A stretch of 64,000 nt of DNA from Microvelia longipes (GCA_018340805.1 JACMZG010000008.1:30827847-30891846); one strand, 5' to 3'. Counted from the first letter of the stretch, positions 48,116 through 59,904 are shown. Numbers and translations: made by a program. Notes: a model not told the origin generated them from the letters alone.

Positions 48116-48666
48116 ATGGAGATATTATTACTAGAGACCATATTCATTGGCGGACTAGAACAAATCGACCCGAAGGGGGTGTGATTGAAAAAAATGTGAC
48201 TCATTAGCACATTTTTCAGGCCTGGCCCTAGGACTAAAAACAAAAATACAAAGAAATAAATAGTGCTTATTACATTTATTTTAAATTTTAGAAAATAAAT
48301 GTGTGGGCCCAAAGCCAAGGAGGGTAAAGGGCCCAAATGGAGCAGCCCCTACGCCCCCTAGGCCAGTCCACGATTGCTTGAATTTTGAAAGATCGAAAAA
48401 GTAACCTGACCACTTTTGACTATTACCATAATCACATAAACAGAACAATGTTAACAGTAACATATTTGTATAGTAAAACGTTTAAAATACTTATAAAAAC
48501 TCAAACAATGTGTGTGAAGCCGAAAAAAAATAATTTATGACAAACTTAACTTACTTTTGAAGAAGGTTTTAATGAGGTTACAAAGAGCTCCTGAGAGCCC
48601 TAAAATGATGTTTCAGGCCTTAAAATGTATAGGCTCTTTCCCTTCTAGTAATACATTTCTATGTGT
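48116..48666 (-). mobile_element. Family B, copy 3 (about 550 bp, with GC-rich extra segment)
   Basis: The outer ends 'atattattactagagacc' (48123-48140) and 'cttctagtaatacatttct' (48642-48660) correspond to the ends of copy 2. The part at 48375-48640 is the reverse complement of 41765-41990. The part at 48141-48370 is absent from copy 2 and carries GC-rich words (gggcccaaatggagcagccc, ctacgccccctaggcc). Either copy 2 lost it or copy 3 gained it. ORFs 48073-48463 (minus) are frames through this segment. Confidence 0.7.
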
Positions 48667-49816
48667 TTAAGGATCAAATGTCACAATTGTTAGATCAAAT
48701 ATTATTCTAGGAATAAATAGAAATTTTTTTTTTTACAGTAATGAATAGACTATATTAATTACAATACGATAATTTCACTAAAATAGCTATTATGTAAAAC
48801 TCCTGATCCTGAAATGTAGCTAAAAAGTAGATAATTACCTCAATGATTAATAGAAAATTAATTTTGGGTGATTCCTGTAGGTACAGTGTATATCCTAGTG
48901 GTTGTTTTGAAATCTTTAATTATATTAATAATTGCTAAAATAAATTATTAAAGCTAAACATGGATTATACCGTTACCCTTTTCTATGGGTCTCAACAAAT
49001 AAATGGATTCAGTTCAGCAGAGGCGACCTTATAAACTCGATGAAATTCTAAGTGAGCTAACCTTTAAAACAAGCTTGAATATTTTTCCGTGAAGAAAGTT
49101 TAAGAATCGAACAAACAAGATTATTTCAATTTAGCTTAAACCATTCGTAGAATGACAAGATTGTCATAAAATCAATGCCATAAAAAGAAGGGTTTGAAAA
49201 AGATTTTGCCTTGGATCTAGAATAGCCCTGTAGGGCTTATTGATCCTCACTTTACAGTCCTACACAGCCTTATAGTAACAGTAAGGGACAAGGAAGGTAA
49301 CAAAATTACACGGGTCTAGTTTTGTATATGTTTGAACTAAATTCAATCCCGCTGTCGCTCTATTATACCTTCCAATTCTATTCAATGATGACAGAGAGCG
49401 TTCCTATCTAACTTTATATTCTTAGTAGATTTCTTTCGAAGCAAATATATACATTTTAAGGAGACTTGAGAATTTAAATTTACTTTCAACTCTCTGAAGA
49501 AAAAAAGCATTACAACGATAAGAAGACGAGACAATTTATTAAAATTTGCATGTAATAAAAATATTGATTAAAATCAATAAAAAAAGTCTCCAGCTTATCA
49601 CAAATTTCTTATAATATATCTACATTCCCAAGTGTCCTATCAACATATTGATTCAGTATTTAAAATATTCATACATCATTGCGTTTGTAAAATTCCCTTT
49701 TTTAAACAACCCGTATTGCCTTTAGGTGTGCTCATAACCGGCGGTTTGCCATGAGCGGTGGCCAAACTATAGAAAAAAAAACTTTTCTGTTTTTTCAAAA
49801 ATTACCGTCACTGTTA
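48667..49816. other. Unannotated sequence
   Basis: Nothing recognised on either strand. A patch at 49195-49300 is somewhat GC-richer. Confidence 0.4.
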
Positions 49817-50547
49817 AAGTAATATATAAACCAAGTAGGGAACCTTCTAATCCGTGTAAAAAAAATCAAACATGTGTGATCAGCTGATAGCTGGCTCAAA
49901 AATATAAAAATAGTTAACATTGGAATAACTGCGTATGAGCCCTCTAGGTTTTACCTTTTTGTGTTTAATTTTATTGGCAACACTGATAATTGAAGATGAA
50001 TAAATTGTTACAATTATTTAGTTAAAAATGATGTGATTTAGTTAAAACAGATGTTTTTTAAGGTTTTGAAAAATATACTGACGAAAGTTTATTGCCTTAA
50101 ATATAACTAAAAATTACAATTGCTATAATTATATCCAAAAACTTTAGGTTAATTTTTTTTACATTAACAATAAAAATGTATATTTGAAGGGAAAATACTC
50201 TTATCACTTGCAAATATATAAACACTCGAGTAGTGCACACAAAAGTTTGATTAGCCGCTCGTTTTATATAATTTAAATAAACCTAGTATTTAAAGAATCA
50301 CTAAAACCTCTATTGGAAGAGACAAAATATATATTTTTTACACAAATGATAAACATTTTATAGTAAGAAGTAAACACAACTAATGTCGCAAGTACCGTAA
50401 ATAGTGTGTTTACATTTACAAGGATAAAACAAGATGACTGCGCCTAAAAGGAAAATCAGAGCCAGCTCCCTGGTGGACATAAAGTGAACTACATGCCATG
50501 TCTGACAGAAATCGCGTTTGTTTCCCTACTTGGTTTATATATTACTT
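49817..50547. mobile_element. 731-bp element with perfect 26-bp TIRs
   Basis: aagtaatatataaaccaagt + agggaa at 49817-49842 is exactly inverted at 50522-50547. The interior shows no ORF or transposase remnant. Near the left TIR the word gatcagctgatagctggctc occurs, and near the right TIR 'gagccagctccctggtgg'. These share an inverted gagccagct core, so the inverted structure extends inward. The flanks are tta left and aag right, so the target duplication is unclear. Confidence 0.8.
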
Positions 50548-52212
50548 AAGTCATTGTAATGGATTGGCATAAATATGACCTCACACCATTAAGGCTTGCC
50601 TGCTTCTTTGTAAACCATCTAGGGTTTAGGTGGCAACTAATCATAGTGCTCAAAGTATTGAATAGCTGGTGACTAGGTCCACTCCTAAAAACAATCATTT
50701 ATAGCCATAGCAACACAGAAAGACTATTACGAAATGTTACCAGGTACTTCATAACTCAAATAGCGATTCATATAAACAATGAGCTTTAACTAACCAGCGA
50801 ACTCAGGAACTCCGATGTGCAAACGATCGTAAACTGTCAGACGCCATTTCAACTACCATCACTCAAGCGGCTGATGATCAAAAACTCAACTTTTGTTTTT
50901 TATGAGAAAATATCAACGGTCAAATAAAACATTATATTTTAGCAAAGTTTAATGATAAATAAATTCTTAAACTAAATAATTTAGAATTTAAGAAAATATC
51001 GTTACTCTTTTTATTCAAGTTATTTAAATTAAGTTATATCAAGAGCATAATAATGATGGAATTTAATTTACAGATTTCAAGAATCAAAAACTCAACATCT
51101 CACCACGGCATTGTAGTGGTATTACAGGTGAAAGCTGGCTCTGCGTAATAAAGTTTTAATTAGAGGAAAGACGTTATTGGTATTGATAATATTAATTTAC
51201 ACTATTCGGTTAATTAATTAATTTTATTCACAAGGTATATATTCGATTCATAAAAGAATTAAACGTATTTTAAATGACGAATAACTAGGATATAAATCAG
51301 TTTTTAGAAATTTAAATAATAGAGCAAATCAAACCTCAAAACAGCCGAAACAAGAGGAAAATAAAATTGAAAAATAACTGTTTCATCTAGGTGAACCAAA
51401 CTATTATTTAAAACTAACAAAACAGGAAGTTTTTTTCCACAGATAAGTTATTCGTTACAAAAAGCCAAGAATAAGATTTGTAAGTCAAATTATGAACTAA
51501 TACATACTGATTGTCCAACATAATGTTTAACCCATTCAAATATGTTAAAACTGGTTACTGTTATACATTAATGAAAAGAATCTATTACGTCTGCGAGAGC
51601 ACCCATTGATTCTATATATCATTAATAGTTTATCATCAAAACAGTTTAAAATAGAACGAATATGCTTTTGAAGTTTTTATTTATAAAAAATTATAATTCT
51701 GAGTTAAGCAAATATCATGTCTAACCACGATTTCGTCACGATGTATTACCGGCTTACATATATATTTAAAAAACATAAACCGTATTATTAGAAATATTGA
51801 AGTCTTAAAATTGTCCCGCATCTATAAAAAGGCTGTGTTATATGAATATGGCTACTCATTATAGCCATTAGTATAGATTATTACGTTTTTATTATGGCCA
51901 TTAGTTTGGGTATTATTTTATCATGAGTAATAAGGTCTAAGTGATTGAGAGATGAGTAATGAAACTAAATATTTATTTATTTATTTATTTATTAATACAT
52001 TAACTAATTATAATTATTATAATAATTAATATAGATAACTAACTGTTGACTTAAGAAGTTACGTTTCCTTTGGGCTCATTGCCTCGGCGAATTATTGTGT
52101 ATACGTGAATATTATAGGTGTCATTAGAACGATTAGTCAATAAAAAATCATATTTATCCCTTAATAAAATGCAAGATAGAAATGAAGAAGATGAATGTAA
52201 TATTTTCATCTT
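50548..52212. other. Unannotated AT-rich sequence
   Basis: A short (ttta)n run near 51972-51995. No trusted coding signal. Confidence 0.4.
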
Positions 52213-52376
52213 TTAGCATAAACACAAGTCACACACAGACAGCATGATGAAAACCACCCAAAACGTCATAAAAATTTCCAAATCGGATAATTATGAAGAA
52301 ACTTTTAACCGTTTACCCTAAAACGGTTTCGGATTTTTAGGGGGAACCCAACGCTTTGCACAATGAAAAGTAAAAA
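52213..52376 (+). repeat. Family A, copy 12 (3'-end fragment)
   Basis: 'ttagcataaacacaagtcac', 'cacacagacagcatgatgaa', 'aatcggataattatgaagaa', 'aacggtttcggatttttag' and the terminal 'caatgaaaagtaaaaa'. Confidence 0.8.
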
Positions 52377-53235
52377 TACATAAATTTATAAAGACGTTTT
52401 CCACAATTTTTTATTGAAAATTACACTAATTTCTAAAAAAAATCACACATGAAATTCACTCTAAAAAATTTTAATTTTTAGCCTTTTCTAAATAACTAGT
52501 CATAAAAGTTTATGAAGTCTAAATATATTTATAGATTTCAAATTAAACTGAAATGCCTTCAAAAGAAACGTCTTACTATCAACTTTAAAAGTATTAGCAA
52601 AAGGAAATAATAAAAAGGCAAACATTTATAGGAAACCCTGGCCATCCTTTATGTTTTCCGTCTTTTTACAACCTACCCTTTGCTTCTTTTAACAAAAAAG
52701 GAAAAAGAAATATGAAGGCCATTGATGGATTATAATATTGAAAAAAGGACAAAAAGAAGCAACTACTATTCTAACAGCTTTATTTGTTATACTTAGTCAA
52801 GTTTATATGTCACTAGATAACCATAAAGTAACAAATGTTGATACTTTTTAAATACAAGAAACTGTTTCACAAAAGAGCATATAAGTGGTTTTTACCTAAT
52901 AATAACGCAGAAGTAAATTTAAGTATTTTTAAATCATTTACAAAGATACAATTAAAAATATTTGTGTTTTGTTGAATTATAACATCACAACAAGGAAAAA
53001 GTAACACAATCCTTATAAAATATCCTTTAAAAAAAGGCACTAAAAAGAAAGGGAAGGATAGAGGCGGCATCCTTTGTATTTGAACATGAAGGGGCCCCAT
53101 ACAGTCCAGTGTCCTACTTACATTGTATTTAGTAGTGTGTGCAATCCTTCTCATTTATAACCCCTACCTTGTAAAAAAAAGGCAATACCATATCACTGCC
53201 TTAAATTTTTCAAATTAGATATTATTAAAAAAAAT
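52377..53235. other. Unannotated AT-rich sequence
   Basis: ORF 52867-53154 (minus, 95 codons) is the longest here but shows no recognisable motif. It is rich in L, F, I and V with no conserved block. Confidence 0.35.
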
Positions 53236-53616
53236 TGGCGCGGTAGTCCGCATGCCGGGTGAATTTTCTTTGGAATGCGTGTTTCCGTGCTTAACAACCT
53301 ATTTCTTGCTTATGGTTACAGTTCGATCACTATTCGTAACCCATTTTGTCTGTATTATGTAAGGAAATGCGCGTAATTATTCATTTGGTTATACAAAACT
53401 ATACCTTTAAAAATGGCAATGCGCACTATTATCTATACAGGTTTTAGTGCATTTCCTTTGAAAATACAGACAAAATGAGTTACGAGGAGTGCTTGATATT
53501 TGAGTAACTGCTTAAGTTATAAAACACACAGCGGAACCATAAGCAAGAAATGGGTTGTTAAGCATGAAAACACGCATTCCAAAGGAAATTCGTCCGGCAT
53601 AAGGACTAACGTGCCA
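53236..53616. mobile_element. 381-bp MITE with about 90-bp TIRs
   Basis: The left arm (tggcgcggtagtccgcatgc, ctttggaatgcgtgtttccg, ttaacaacctatttcttgct) is the inverse of the right arm (agcaagaaatgggttgttaa, cgcattccaaag, gtccggcataaggactaacg). A second inverted pair lies inside (cattttgtctgtatt / aatacagacaaaatg). No ORF. Target duplication not resolved. Confidence 0.9.
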
Positions 53617-53670
53617 GAATTATTTTGTGGTTACAAACTTATATAATGTAAAAAACGATAAATAATATTG

Positions 53671-53738
53671 TCCTTACCAGAATTCGAACCCAGGTCAGGG
53701 CTTTAATACTTTGAGCGTTTGTATCGACTGCGGACCAT
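53671..53738 (-). other. tRNA-like segment (possible SINE head)
   Basis: Minus strand: ggtccgcagtcgatacaaac (A-box-like TGGTCCGCAGTCGA with the preceding t), then about 35 bases on 'gggttcgaattctgg', close to the B box GGTTCGANTCC. The ends gtcc...ggac can pair for four bases, and the T arm forms imperfectly. This suits a tRNA-derived SINE or a decayed tRNA better than a functional tRNA. It lies 55 bases from the MITE. Confidence 0.4.
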
Positions 53739-54470
53739 ATTCATGCCGCATACATGTCTAAAAACATCGTAAACGACTCCCCACTAGAAATATGCTGTTT
53801 ACTGGCCGTATTTTTAGGTTTCCGGCAATTGACTATCGTTTTTCGTCATCTTAGGCACTTTAAGAGGTCGCACCAGCTTTAGACCAGTTTTAATCTATTC
53901 AGCACGAAAAAACATTGAAAACGACACCCTACTAAAAAATATTTTTTATTGACTATAATTTTGGTTGCTAGTAATTTACCATAGTTCTTCGAAAAGATTT
54001 TTTTTTTATTGATTTTTTTTTGCTAAGAAAATTTGCTAAAATTTAGTTATAAATCGAATCTTAATATAAAACCTTTCTAATATAAAAACCGAAAGACAAT
54101 TATTATTTTCAGATTAATTCTTACTTTTCTAAGTAGCAAGAAATTAGGTCTCTTTATGCACTAAGGATGTACATGAGACATTTTTCTTAAGCATATTATC
54201 ATTTGATTCAGGCCGAACTGACCAAGATTTGCATTCCGATGCGTGTAATTAAGAACACTAATTGTATATACCTCCTTTTAAGAAATGACAATAACAATTT
54301 ACTGCCGAGGTGTATAGGAATTTATTATTTCCCAATTTGGTTCTGCGCCTCTACACAACGATTTTTCGCTCTTTATTAAATATTTTTGTCATCTTTTAAA
54401 TTACTTTTTAAAATTTGTCAAGACTTAAATTTAATTAAATTATAGGAAATTAAATGTAGCTTCACAGTAG
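53739..54470. other. Unannotated AT-rich sequence
   Basis: May contain the body of the putative minus-strand SINE at its left neighbour's other side. Nothing is clear. Confidence 0.35.
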
Positions 54471-54549
54471 TCTTATATAATATATTTAATCTCTTATATA
54501 ATATATTAAATCTCTTATATAATATATTTAATCTCTTATATAATATAGT
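54471..54549. repeat. 21-bp tandem repeat, 4 units
   Basis: tcttatataatatatttaatc repeated with one substitution in the second unit and a truncated fourth. Confidence 0.95.
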
Positions 54550-54854
54550 TATTCTCCAAAAGAGATTTAAGATATTTAAGGCTCACAGCTTTAAATCTAT
54601 GGGTTGAATTTTAAAATCGAGTCAAGAAAAAAATCTTTTCTGTACTGTATAATTACTTCAGATACGCCATAGGATTTATTCTTGGTTCTTTCAGCCCTTT
54701 ATAGCTTAATGCTAAAGAGATTGAAATATATATTTTAGCTCTTTTTAGCATAATAACATTTGCGCCATAAAAAAGAGTTCATAGCATAAGTTACAAAATT
54801 TCTAGATCTGTTAATAGAACGGAAAAGCTACCAAAATGAGTGATATTCTTTTTA

Positions 54855-55592
54855 TTTTTCCTCATTTATATAGAAAAAGTATTGAGTTTGCAAAAAAATC
54901 CGAAACCTAGATGTCACCGGAATAATTAATAATAATGTCTTCATTGTTCTCATAACACATAGAAATTGACAAAAATAATAATAATACAGAATACAATACA
55001 CATTTACAAAATAAAAACATAAATTCATTAAAAATAGAAATAAAATTTTCTATTATATCCTAATTATCCGTTTCAGATGTTTTTAAGACCTCCTGAATGG
55101 TTTTTTCAAAGTTGTCTGACTGTATGTGTGTGTGTGTTATCATCGTAGCTCCCAGTGTATTCACACTAGTGTGTCTGTCTACTGCTGTAGTAGAGCTATT
55201 TAAAAAAATATGACGTCATTATCCCGCAATAATGACTCGAAAAATCACAAAACGCGAAAAATTATACAATCGAATAAAGATTTTGCACCCATGTGCAAAA
55301 TTATGTTTAAGACTAATATATATGCCAAGTTTCACTTCATTGTTAGCATTGTGTGCGTTTTTAAAAATTTGTAAAACATTAGAAAATAATTTAATTGAGT
55401 TGAAATTCGGTACAAGTGTAAAACATGAAGTAATAAATAAGCGTACAAAGTTTCGTTTTAATATAACAAGTCTATCTATGGTTATTGTTGGATCATGTGA
55501 AGCAGCATTGAGCGTGGTCAGTGCTCTATGGGCGATCGCTGAGAATGAAAAGGATGTATTCACTATCTGAGGACGAGTGAAGCGATTTTCAA
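54855..55592 (-). repeat. Family A, copy 13, with a nested insert
   Basis: Reverse orientation from the 3' end (ttttcctcatttatatag) through 'gtcaccggaat', 'gtttttaagacctcctgaat', 'cccagtgtattcacactag' and 'tgccaagtttcacttcat', to one 'gaggacgagtgaagcga' module. An AT-rich insert of about 145 bases (roughly 54918-55062, with aataataataatacagaata) splits the 'ccggaattatccg' box. The two 112-114-codon ORFs on opposite strands (55219-55570) are frames through this repeat. Confidence 0.85.
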
Positions 55593-56123
55593 AAATATAT
55601 ATTTTAAAATAAAGAAAAGAGTATCCAGATGTGACTTTTGAAATAGTATTTTAAGACCTCTTTTGGCATTTTTTATTTCGCAAGTTAAATAAAGTGGTAT
55701 TAAAAATTTCGAAATTTTAACATTATCACCTCTTAGCGAAAGTAAATATTCTCATTATTACCATATTGAAACTTGAAACTTAAGAACACTTTATTTTATA
55801 GCAGAGCAAAGCTTGTGTAAGGTGTTGACAATTCGTGGCTTTGAGGACATGAAGTGAGAAAATAAAGAATTTAATATTATTCCAGTACAGCATCTTACAG
55901 TATGTGTAAATGTAATAGTACTTGTTAAAAGCTTTAGATGTTTCTTTGCTGAGACCAAACAGTGTATAATATTGAAACACTATTTTAATAAACAAAATTT
56001 TAATAATTTAAGAGAATTTTTAAAAACATTAAACACAAAGAAGAAGGAAAAATAAGGTTTATCATTTAATACTACCGAGTTTTGCAAAACATGAATAGCT
56101 GACACAATATAATTGTGCAAGAG
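55593..56123. other. Unannotated sequence
   Basis: A direct-repeat partner of 56401-56462 lies at 56061-56122 (tactaccgagttttgca, catgaatag, acacaatataattgtgc). Otherwise nothing; the minus ORFs here are not recognised. Confidence 0.4.
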
Positions 56124-56602
56124 ACACCTAGGAAATGCAATGCTACATCTGGGAACTGTTCCATCATTCGACATTCTTCATCATTGATGGCTCGACATAA
56201 TGTCATGTCCCACTCTGTTTCGTTCCGTCTAACTCATCAGGGCGCCGACAGAGCCTGAACTCACTCTGAAATCAATTAATTCCGAAGAATATAATGTGAA
56301 GTATTTACCAGAGACGAGCGGTGCTCTCTTACCACCATTATGCATGACAATCATGAACATGATGAAAATTCATCATGAAATCAATGACATGCATGAAAAT
56401 TATCATTTGATACTACCGAGTTTTGCACATGAATAGTTGACACAATATAATTGTGCGAGATAAGGCTCTGTCGGCGCCCTATGAGTTAGACGTAACGAAA
56501 CCGAGTGGAACATGACATTATGTCGAGCCATCAATGATGACGAATGATGGAACAGTTTCCAGATGTAGCATTGCATTTTGCTTGTTACATTTCCTAGGTG
56601 TA
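56124..56602. mobile_element. Foldback element with about 135-bp arms
   Basis: The left arm 56124-56256 (acacctaggaaatgcaatgc ... gcgccgacagagcct) is the reverse complement of the right arm 56463-56602 (aggctctgtcggcgccct ... atttcctaggtgt), with scattered mismatches. The spacer is about 206 bases and includes a copy (56401-56462) of the 62 bases that precede the left arm. The mixed direct and inverted layout suggests internal rearrangement of a DNA element. Confidence 0.9.
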
Positions 56603-56940
56603 ACTTATAACTGGAGGATAAGCAGGAAGGGGTATATTCCCCTTTTCCCTCAAATTTTTCATCAGAACAACCTCATCAGCGTCATTTTCTGATGAAACTT
56701 TGCTAACATTTTTAAGGAAAAATCTTTATACTAACGTAGGGGTCGACAAGATCAATTCTTTTGATGATTAATACAATTTAACATAGCTTTATAATGATGA
56801 CCTTTGTGTCTTAAGTAAACAATTAGAAATATTGAATCCGTAAAAAAACAATAAAATTTATAATAATTCTTAATGGCTAGCTTTAAATTTAATAAGTTTA
56901 TAAATTATTATAAAGAAATATCATAAATAGCAAATTTAAA
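56603..56940. other. Unannotated AT-rich sequence
   Basis: Nothing recognised. Confidence 0.4.
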
Positions 56941-57754
56941 TACAGTCGGACCTCCATATAACGAACTTCTATACAACGAAAGTCTCTATGTAACGAATTT
57001 TTTTGCGTTCCCTTGAATTTGTGTTTAAAAGTGTTTCTATTTAACGAAAAATTTCTATACAACGAACAAAATTTCCAGAAATAAAGATAAAGACAGACCG
57101 CAAACTTTCAAGGAATTGACCAAAACGGCACTTCTGTTTTCTGTAATTTCCCCAATTATTTATTGATTCTCGCCCTGCCTATATCTAATTTGCGAACTCT
57201 TTATACAATTTTCTATGAATGGATTAACAGCATAGAACCAGAAATCTTTCAGTTTTTAATTTGGTATTCGGTCTGACCAGGTCGTTTGTGAAACTTTTTA
57301 TTTGTTTGTAAATCGAGATTATTAAAATGTCAAAACAGAAATCGCTGTCCCTTTCTGAAAAAATCAATTTATTAAGATTCTGACGATGGAGTCAAAAACA
57401 AGACTTGTATCTGAGTATAAATCGCTCCTAGTTCTATATCAACTTCTATATACTTAGGTTATACGAAAAAAGTGGCGATTTAAAACAAAGTTCTCGAGTA
57501 TGTAAGTACAAGGACATTGATGACGCAATTTTACATTGGGTGACAATGTTAAGGGACAAAAATATGCTGTGACAGGACCGCTAATAAAGAAAAAGCTGCT
57601 AAATATGCAACTGCGAGGTTATTATTCATCCTATATATCTATTAAAATGCCATAAATAGTACAGAGTTATTTATTTTTTCAATTTCTCTACAACGAAATT
57701 TCTATATAACGAATTTTTCACTTGAACCTTTAAGTTCGTTATATAGAGGTCCGA
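56941..57754 (+). mobile_element. pogo/Tigger-like DNA transposon, deletion derivative
   Basis: The left end cagtcggacctccatataac and right end gttatatagaggtccgac are inverted repeats of the pogo/Tigger kind (Tc1/mariner superfamily). The left end follows TA; the right end has degenerated (ccgacaattg). Inside each end, 'tatacaacgaa' and 'atataacgaa' words repeat. The element is only 0.8 kb, so the DDE catalytic domain has been lost. Confidence 0.8.
57327..57625 (+). pseudogene. pogo-type transposase N-terminus (CENP-B-like HTH), decayed
   Basis: The start reads MSKQKSLSLSEKINLLRF, matching the opening of pogo/Tigger and CENP-B HTH domains (Ser/Lys-rich start, then SLeEKi.lLk). In shifted frames DDGVKNKT and IAPSSISTSI continue the same domain. 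DIDDAILHWVTMLRDKNM (about 57519-57572), followed by GPLIKKK, matches the start of the second HTH ('vd.al..Wf...r..n.pvsgplL..KA'). Several stops and shifts; the DDE domain is absent. Confidence 0.75.
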
Positions 57755-58399
57755 CAATTGATTCTTGTTTAAATTCCACGCTGATATTGTTACTAAAATA
57801 CGTTAAAACGTTTTAACTATCATTTCTAAAATGTTAATTGCATAGCCTATATTACAAACAATTCGCATCCGTGGTTAGAAAATCTTTTAACTTTACAACA
57901 AACAATAATTGATCAGAAACTACTATCGGAGTTAACGCCAAATGATGACTTGCCAAGCTAAATTTTGAATTCAATTACTAACTAAATCAGTCAAATTGAA
58001 AAACCAGAAACATGATTTTTGTTTATTTGAATAAACAATTTACTTTAAAACATTTAGAATAACAACTTTTTTAGTATATTAGACGTAAATAGGGGGAGGG
58101 AGCTCCAAAGCCAATTCAAATTTAGATCTTGATAAGAAAGGATTTAGGGATCGGTCCGTTTGACACAAAAAGACAAGAAATCAAAACTAGAAAGAATTCA
58201 GGATTGTTATTAAAAATATTTAGAAACAAAAATGTTTAATAAATGTTTAAATAAATCATTAAATTAATGAAATACCAAAATTAAATAAAAATCAGTGCAA
58301 AAAATTGCATTTACATCAACAGATGACAAAACAAAAATCTAACAACAAACAAAACTTTAAAAAAAAATCTAGCGCATTATTCATCATGTAAGGCCCATA
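57755..58399. other. Unannotated AT-rich sequence
   Basis: Nothing recognised. Confidence 0.4.
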
Positions 58400-58565
58400 G
58401 CTAGCCAGGAGTTGTAGGAGGGACGAAACCAATCCGAGAGGAGGCGATGTATCACGTACCTTTATAGGATTTCCGCTGAAAATTACTTCGTCAGAGGGGG
58501 CGACACTTTCTAGGAGGGTAGACGCCCCCCAGGCCATTCCCAGGCTTCGGGCCTGCATCATGTCA
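58400..58565 (+). repeat. Family C dispersed repeat, copy 2
   Basis: Shares with 33350-33500 the order 'tttataggatttccgctgaa', 'attacttcgtcagagggggc', 'ttctaggagggtagacgccc' and 'ttcgggcctgcat'. The minus ORF 58316-58561 runs through it. Confidence 0.6.
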
Positions 58566-59333
58566 GAAAAAGTTGTTGAGAAAAATATTATTTAGTAAAG
58601 AATATAATCATTCAAGAATGAATACTGGTTATCTCAACCAATGCAATCGACATAATGGCAAGTACAAAATACAACTTGGCCAGTTCCAAAGGAAAGCAAA
58701 GGGCCTCGGACCCTGACTGCTTCGCTGCCTCGGCAACTCTGCGGCTCATTTCATTAGCTACATGACGACCATGTAGCTCTTCAATGACAAAATAATTTAA
58801 AATTAAATCCAGTGATAAAATAAAACAGCCCAGCGTTATACTAAACCGTCCCTACATGCGGTATTAACACGGACATTTCTTTTTATTTCAATGGGAAAAG
58901 TAACGACGAATTATTGGAAATATTGGAAGAGAGAAGGAATATTGAGAGAAAGGAATGAGGAATATAAAAGTTGTTTAATTAGAAGATGGTTGATTAGGTC
59001 CTGGTCGGGTCTGAGGACCAGAGATTGTTTTTCTTTAATTAAGATAAAGTTATCTCATGATACAGTAAGTAATTTTACTTCTAAATTGTTTAAATATACT
59101 TTAAATTTCAATTTGGCTCAATAAACATAAATTATTTGATGAGCAGTTGTTGGTTTCTCTAATCTTACTTGTTCAGATACGATTCAGTTATAAATTAAAA
59201 AATGTTAACGTAAAAAGAAATGAAATATTTCTTTTTTAAAGTCAGGAAACTAATCTAAGGAACATTTTATTTAATGAATTAAGTATATGCATTTTTTTCA
59301 TAGGCGATTCTAGCTAAAACTCTCTGGGGGTAT
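58566..59333. other. Unannotated sequence with weak ORF
   Basis: A GC-rich patch at 58676-58760 is unexplained. ORF 58891-59124 (plus, 77 codons) is basic (KYWKREGILRERNEEYKSC) with no recognisable family; I give it low weight as a gene. Confidence 0.3.
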
Positions 59334-59404
59334 ATATATATATATATTATATATATATTATATATATATATATATATATATTATATTATATATATATATA
59401 TATA
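59334..59404. repeat. (AT)n microsatellite
   Basis: AT/TA alternation with several phase slips. Confidence 0.95.
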
Positions 59405-59804
59405 GCAATCGTTTTGTTTTGCTATGTTCTCTTGTACAGTGTACTTTTCTTTTTTAATGCTTTACAGTGGTTATTTTATTTGATATTTTAAAATAAGGCA
59501 GTAAAAACAATGGTAAAAAAACACTACTGCAATCTTAAAAATAATTTTATAAACTTCCGTTTCCATAAAACAATTATAAAAAAAAAATAAAACCAGAAAT
59601 AGATCAAACTTTTTTAGTCTATATAAGTAACTGCGAGTATTTTCAGCAATAATAATTTACTTATTTATCGTTTCAACTATGTATCAGCTAAGCCACCAGC
59701 TAACTGCTCAGCAACTATTTGTCCCAGTAAAGAGATATTAAAATGTCATTTAAAATGATAATTAAATAAGTATTAATAATATAATAACGTCTGTTTAAAG
59801 CCTT
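59405..59804. other. Unannotated AT-rich sequence
   Basis: Nothing recognised. Confidence 0.4.
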
Positions 59805-59885
59805 GCTTATCGGGGTGATTCTCAGGGATAACCCACGCGGGTATACCTCTGGTGGTAGTAGCAACTGTTACGCTCCAAGAAAATT
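59805..59885 (+). repeat. Short dispersed repeat D, copy 1
   Basis: 'gccttgcttatcggggtg', 'cagggataacccacgcggg', 'acctctggtggtagtagcaa' resemble 62429-62510 in the same orientation. It directly precedes family A copy 14. Confidence 0.55.
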
Positions 59886-59904
59886 TTCTTTATAAAATGT
59901 CAAG

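Noticed and set aside
52867..53154. 95-codon minus ORF
   Set aside because: No recognisable motif, hydrophobic AT-driven composition and no repeat partner.
55219..55570. Overlapping 112- and 114-codon ORFs on opposite strands
   Set aside because: They lie entirely inside family A copy 13, and other copies do not keep the frame.
58891..59124. 77-codon basic plus ORF
   Set aside because: No motif or homologous copy in the window. Mentioned only in the regional note.
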